Source: an uncultured Collinsella sp. (GTDB lineage Bacteria; Actinomycetota; Coriobacteriia; Coriobacteriales; Coriobacteriaceae). Taken from it: a stretch of 15,173 bases of DNA. This document shows, in pieces, positions 13,007 through 15,173 of the stretch (its first letter is position 1; every line of letters begins with the position of its first letter). The stretch covers positions 1-15,173 of the forward strand of contig CALJCO010000046.1 of the NCBI GenBank assembly GCA_938023905.1. The letters are read 5' to 3'. A program made the position numbers and the translations under genes. A model generated the notes under the pieces. That model was not told the DNA's origin. It saw nothing but the letters and a program-made list of their open reading frames with translations, and ran no database searches.

Positions 13007-13923
13007 TGGGATTCTTTGACGCTCTCTCGCGCGGACTTGAGCGCAGCCGCGAGGCCCTCAACGAGGTCTTCTACTTTGGTGGCGAGGTCGACGAGGACTT
13101 TTGGGAGGACCTTGAGGACACCCTCGTCATGGGTGACATGGGTGCCGAGGTCGCTATTCAGGTCTCCGATGACCTGCGCGATGCTGCTGCCAAGAAGAAC
13201 CTTAAGACCGCCCCGCAGCTTCGCCGCGCTCTGGCCGAGCAGCTCGAGGGCCATTTTGTGCCTGTTGAGCGTGATCCGTTTTCCGATACGCCGAGCTGCG
13301 TGCTGTTTGTGGGCATCAACGGCGCCGGCAAGACCACAACGGTCGGCAAGATTGCGAGCGCCATGGCTGCCCGCGGCAAGAACGTGGTGATCGGTTCTGC
13401 CGATACCTTCCGCGCCGCCGCCATCGAGCAGCTCGATGTGTGGGGTCAGCGCGCCGGCGTCCCCGTCATCAAGCGCGATCGCGGTTCCGACCCGGCGAGC
13501 GTGTGCTACGACGTGCTCGATGAGGCCGATAAGCGCGGCAGCGACCTGGTGCTGATCGACACCGCCGGTCGTCTGCACACAAGCCCCGAACTCATGCGCG
13601 AGCTTGCCAAGGTGGTTAACGTGACGCGTAAGCGCGCCGCCAATATGGCCGCCGGCCCCATGCCCGTCTCAGTCGTGCTCGTGATCGATGCCGCCACCGG
13701 CCAGAACGGTCTGAACCAGGCGCTCGAGTTTAACGAGGCGCTGGGCCTGGACGGTATTATCATGACAAAGCTCGACGGCACGGCTAAGGGCGGTATCGCC
13801 ATGGCCGTGGCCGAGAGGCTCAAGCTCCCGATCCTGCGCATCGGCGTGGGCGAGCAGGTCGATGACCTGCAGGAGTTTAATGCCAAAGATTTCTGCCGCG
13901 CCCTGGTGGGCGAGTCCAACTAA
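13006..13923 (+). CDS. ftsY: signal recognition particle receptor FtsY
   Basis: FtsY is the membrane-associated GTPase that receives Ffh-bound ribosomes at the translocon. The 305-residue protein is essentially the NG core: a short N-terminal helix (MGFFDALSRGLERSREAL), the N domain, then GTPase motifs GINGAGKTT (103-111), DTFRAAAIEQL, DTAGRLH (from 185), TKLDG (254-258) and GVGEQVDDL. The acidic A domain of the Escherichia coli protein is absent, so membrane binding probably relies on the N-terminal amphipathic helix. Its ATG overlaps the smc stop (TAATG) and has only a distant SD-like AAAGG, suggesting coupled translation. Confidence 0.96.
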   Translation: MGFFDALSRGLERSREALNEVFYFGGEVDEDFWEDLEDTLVMGDMGAEVAIQVSDDLRDAAAKKNLKTAPQLRRALAEQLEGHFVPVERDPFSDTPSCVLFVGINGAGKTTTVGKIASAMAARGKNVVIGSADTFRAAAIEQLDVWGQRAGVPVIKRDRGSDPASVCYDVLDEADKRGSDLVLIDTAGRLHTSPELMRELAKVVNVTRKRAANMAAGPMPVSVVLVIDAATGQNGLNQALEFNEALGLDGIIMTKLDGTAKGGIAMAVAERLKLPILRIGVGEQVDDLQEFNAKDFCRALVGESN

Positions 13924-13933
13924 GGAGTGACTA

Positions 13934-15173
13934 GTGTTTGATTCTCTGAGCGATCGCCTCAACGACACATTTGACCGCCTGCGCGGCAAGGGTAAGCTGA
14001 CCGAGGCCGATATTACTTCGGCCATGCGCGATATTCGCATGGCGCTGCTCGAGGCCGACGTTAACTTTAAGGTCGTCAAGGAGTTTGTCGCCAAGACCAA
14101 GGAACGCTGCATGACCGCCGAGGTCATGGAATCGCTGTCTCCGGCGCAAAACGTCGTCAAGATCGTGCTCGACGAGCTCACCGAGATGCTCGGTTCCACC
14201 GAGAGCAAGCTCGTCTTTAGCAACCGCATCCCCAACGTCATCATGCTCGTGGGCCTGCAGGGCTCCGGTAAGACCACGGCGGCCGTAAAGCTGGCCTACC
14301 TGCTCAAGAAGCAGGGCCGCTCGCCGCTGCTCGCCGCGTGCGACGTCTACCGCCCTGCCGCTGCCGACCAGCTGGCCACGCTCGGTGGCGAGATCGGCGT
14401 ACCGGTCTTTCGCGGCGACGGTGCACACCCGGTCGACATCGCCAAGGGCGCCATCCAGGAGGCCGTCGACCACCTGCGCGATGTGGTCATCGTCGATACC
14501 GCCGGTCGTCTGCAGATCGACGAGCAGATGATGCAGGAGGCCGTCGACATCAAGAAGGCCGTCAAGCCCGATCAGGTGTTGATGGTCGTCGATGCCATGA
14601 CCGGTCAGGATATCGTCAACGTCGTCTCGACCTTTGCCGAGCGCACCGACTTTGATGGCGTGATCATCTCCAAGCTCGACGGCGATGCCCGTGGCGGCGG
14701 CGCACTTTCCGTGCGCCAGGTGACCGGTAAGCCCATCAAGTTCGTGAGCATGGGCGAGAAGCCCGATTCGCTTGAGCCGTTCTATCCCGATCGTATGGCC
14801 AAGCGCATTTTGGGCATGGGCGACGTTGTCGGTATTATCGAGAAGGCCCAGGAGGCGGCCGACGCAGAGCAGCTCGAGGCTGCCGAGCGCATGCTGCGCG
14901 AGGGCTTCACTATGAACGACATGCTCGACCAGATGAAGGCTGTCAAGAAGATGGGCGGCATGAAGGGTATCCTGGGCATGCTCCCCGGTGGTCAGCGTGC
15001 ACTCAACCAGATGGGCGGCAACCTGGACGAGGGCATCTTCGATAAGAACGAGGCCATCATCATGTCGATGACCAAGGAGGAGCGCCTGCGTCCATCCATC
15101 ATCAACGGCCAGCGCCGCGCCCGCATTGCCAAGGGAGCCGGCGTAACCCCCACCGAGGTCAACAGCCTTATGA
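13934..15173 (+). CDS. ffh: signal recognition particle protein Ffh (3' end outside window)
   Basis: Ffh is the GTPase that, with the SRP RNA, binds hydrophobic signal sequences on nascent chains. The visible 413 codons cover the N domain, the G domain with GLQGSGKTT (107-115), DVYRPAAADQL, DTAGRLQ and SKLDGDARGG, and most of the M domain. In the M domain are the methionine-rich helices (EGFTMNDMLDQMKAVKKMGG) and the RNA-binding segment near INGQRRARIAKGAG. The reading frame is still open at the window edge; some tens of residues are missing compared with typical Ffh. The GTG start follows AAGGAG (13922-13927) by six bases, and this SD overlaps the ftsY stop codon. No ylxM gene intervenes, unlike in Bacillus. 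Confidence 0.96.
   Translation, partial: MFDSLSDRLNDTFDRLRGKGKLTEADITSAMRDIRMALLEADVNFKVVKEFVAKTKERCMTAEVMESLSPAQNVVKIVLDELTEMLGSTESKLVFSNRIPNVIMLVGLQGSGKTTAAVKLAYLLKKQGRSPLLAACDVYRPAAADQLATLGGEIGVPVFRGDGAHPVDIAKGAIQEAVDHLRDVVIVDTAGRLQIDEQMMQEAVDIKKAVKPDQVLMVVDAMTGQDIVNVVSTFAERTDFDGVIISKLDGDARGGGALSVRQVTGKPIKFVSMGEKPDSLEPFYPDRMAKRILGMGDVVGIIEKAQEAADAEQLEAAERMLREGFTMNDMLDQMKAVKKMGGMKGILGMLPGGQRALNQMGGNLDEGIFDKNEAIIMSMTKEERLRPSIINGQRRARIAKGAGVTPTEVNSLM

Noticed and set aside
1..15173. Search for CRISPR arrays, insertion sequences, integrase sites or toxin-antitoxin genes
   Set aside because: Beyond the tRNA pair no long repeats, terminal inverted repeats, transposase motifs or small two-gene modules were seen.

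Overview
The window is a compact, GC-rich housekeeping segment in which every convincing gene lies on the + strand. The protein sequences and the gene order point to an actinobacterium of the class Coriobacteriia, most like Collinsella or a close relative. This is inferred from overall resemblance and codon use, not from a database search. No mobile element, CRISPR array, prophage or transferred-looking gene is visible. The novelty candidates are regulatory and evolutionary, not a new enzymatic system.

Layout. Positions 1-369 hold a sigma70-type promoter with phased A-tracts, two identical tandem tRNA-Asn(GUU) genes and a strong intrinsic terminator. After a 158-base gap with a possible promoter and a 5'UTR hairpin comes a first gene run: an Asp23/Gls24 (YloU) protein, a FakA/YloV fatty acid kinase, recG, rsmD and coaD. 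The last three are packed tightly, with overlaps of 4 and 8 bases. A promoter near 5917 starts a second run: a short SepIVA/DivIVA-like coiled-coil protein, the DUF177 protein YceD (1-base overlap), and rpmF (L32), which has its own probable promoter. A leader with two palindromes and a terminator-type hairpin separates rpmF from plsX. Then come plsX, acpP (own promoter), rnc (TTG start), smc (GTG start), ftsY (1-base overlap with smc) and ffh, which runs off the right edge.

How the genes fit together. One theme is acyl-group supply for membrane lipids: FakA makes acyl-phosphate from free fatty acids, PlsX interconverts acyl-phosphate and acyl-ACP, and AcpP is the carrier. The genes usually found between plsX and acpP (fabH, fabD, fabG) are absent here. 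A second theme is ribosomes and protein targeting: tRNA-Asn, RsmD, YceD with L32, RNase III, and the SRP receptor/SRP pair FtsY and Ffh. A third is chromosome and envelope maintenance: RecG, SMC and the SepIVA-like protein. CoaD feeds both lipid and ACP chemistry through coenzyme A.

The order is a mosaic of three arrangements recalled from the literature: yloU-yloV-recG and acpP-rnc-smc-ftsY-ffh as in Bacillus, coaD-sepIVA-yceD as in Mycobacterium, and yceD-rpmF-plsX as in Escherichia coli. The most interesting places are the plsX leader, the palindrome at the acpP promoter, the short SepIVA-like protein, and residue changes in ACP and RNase III.
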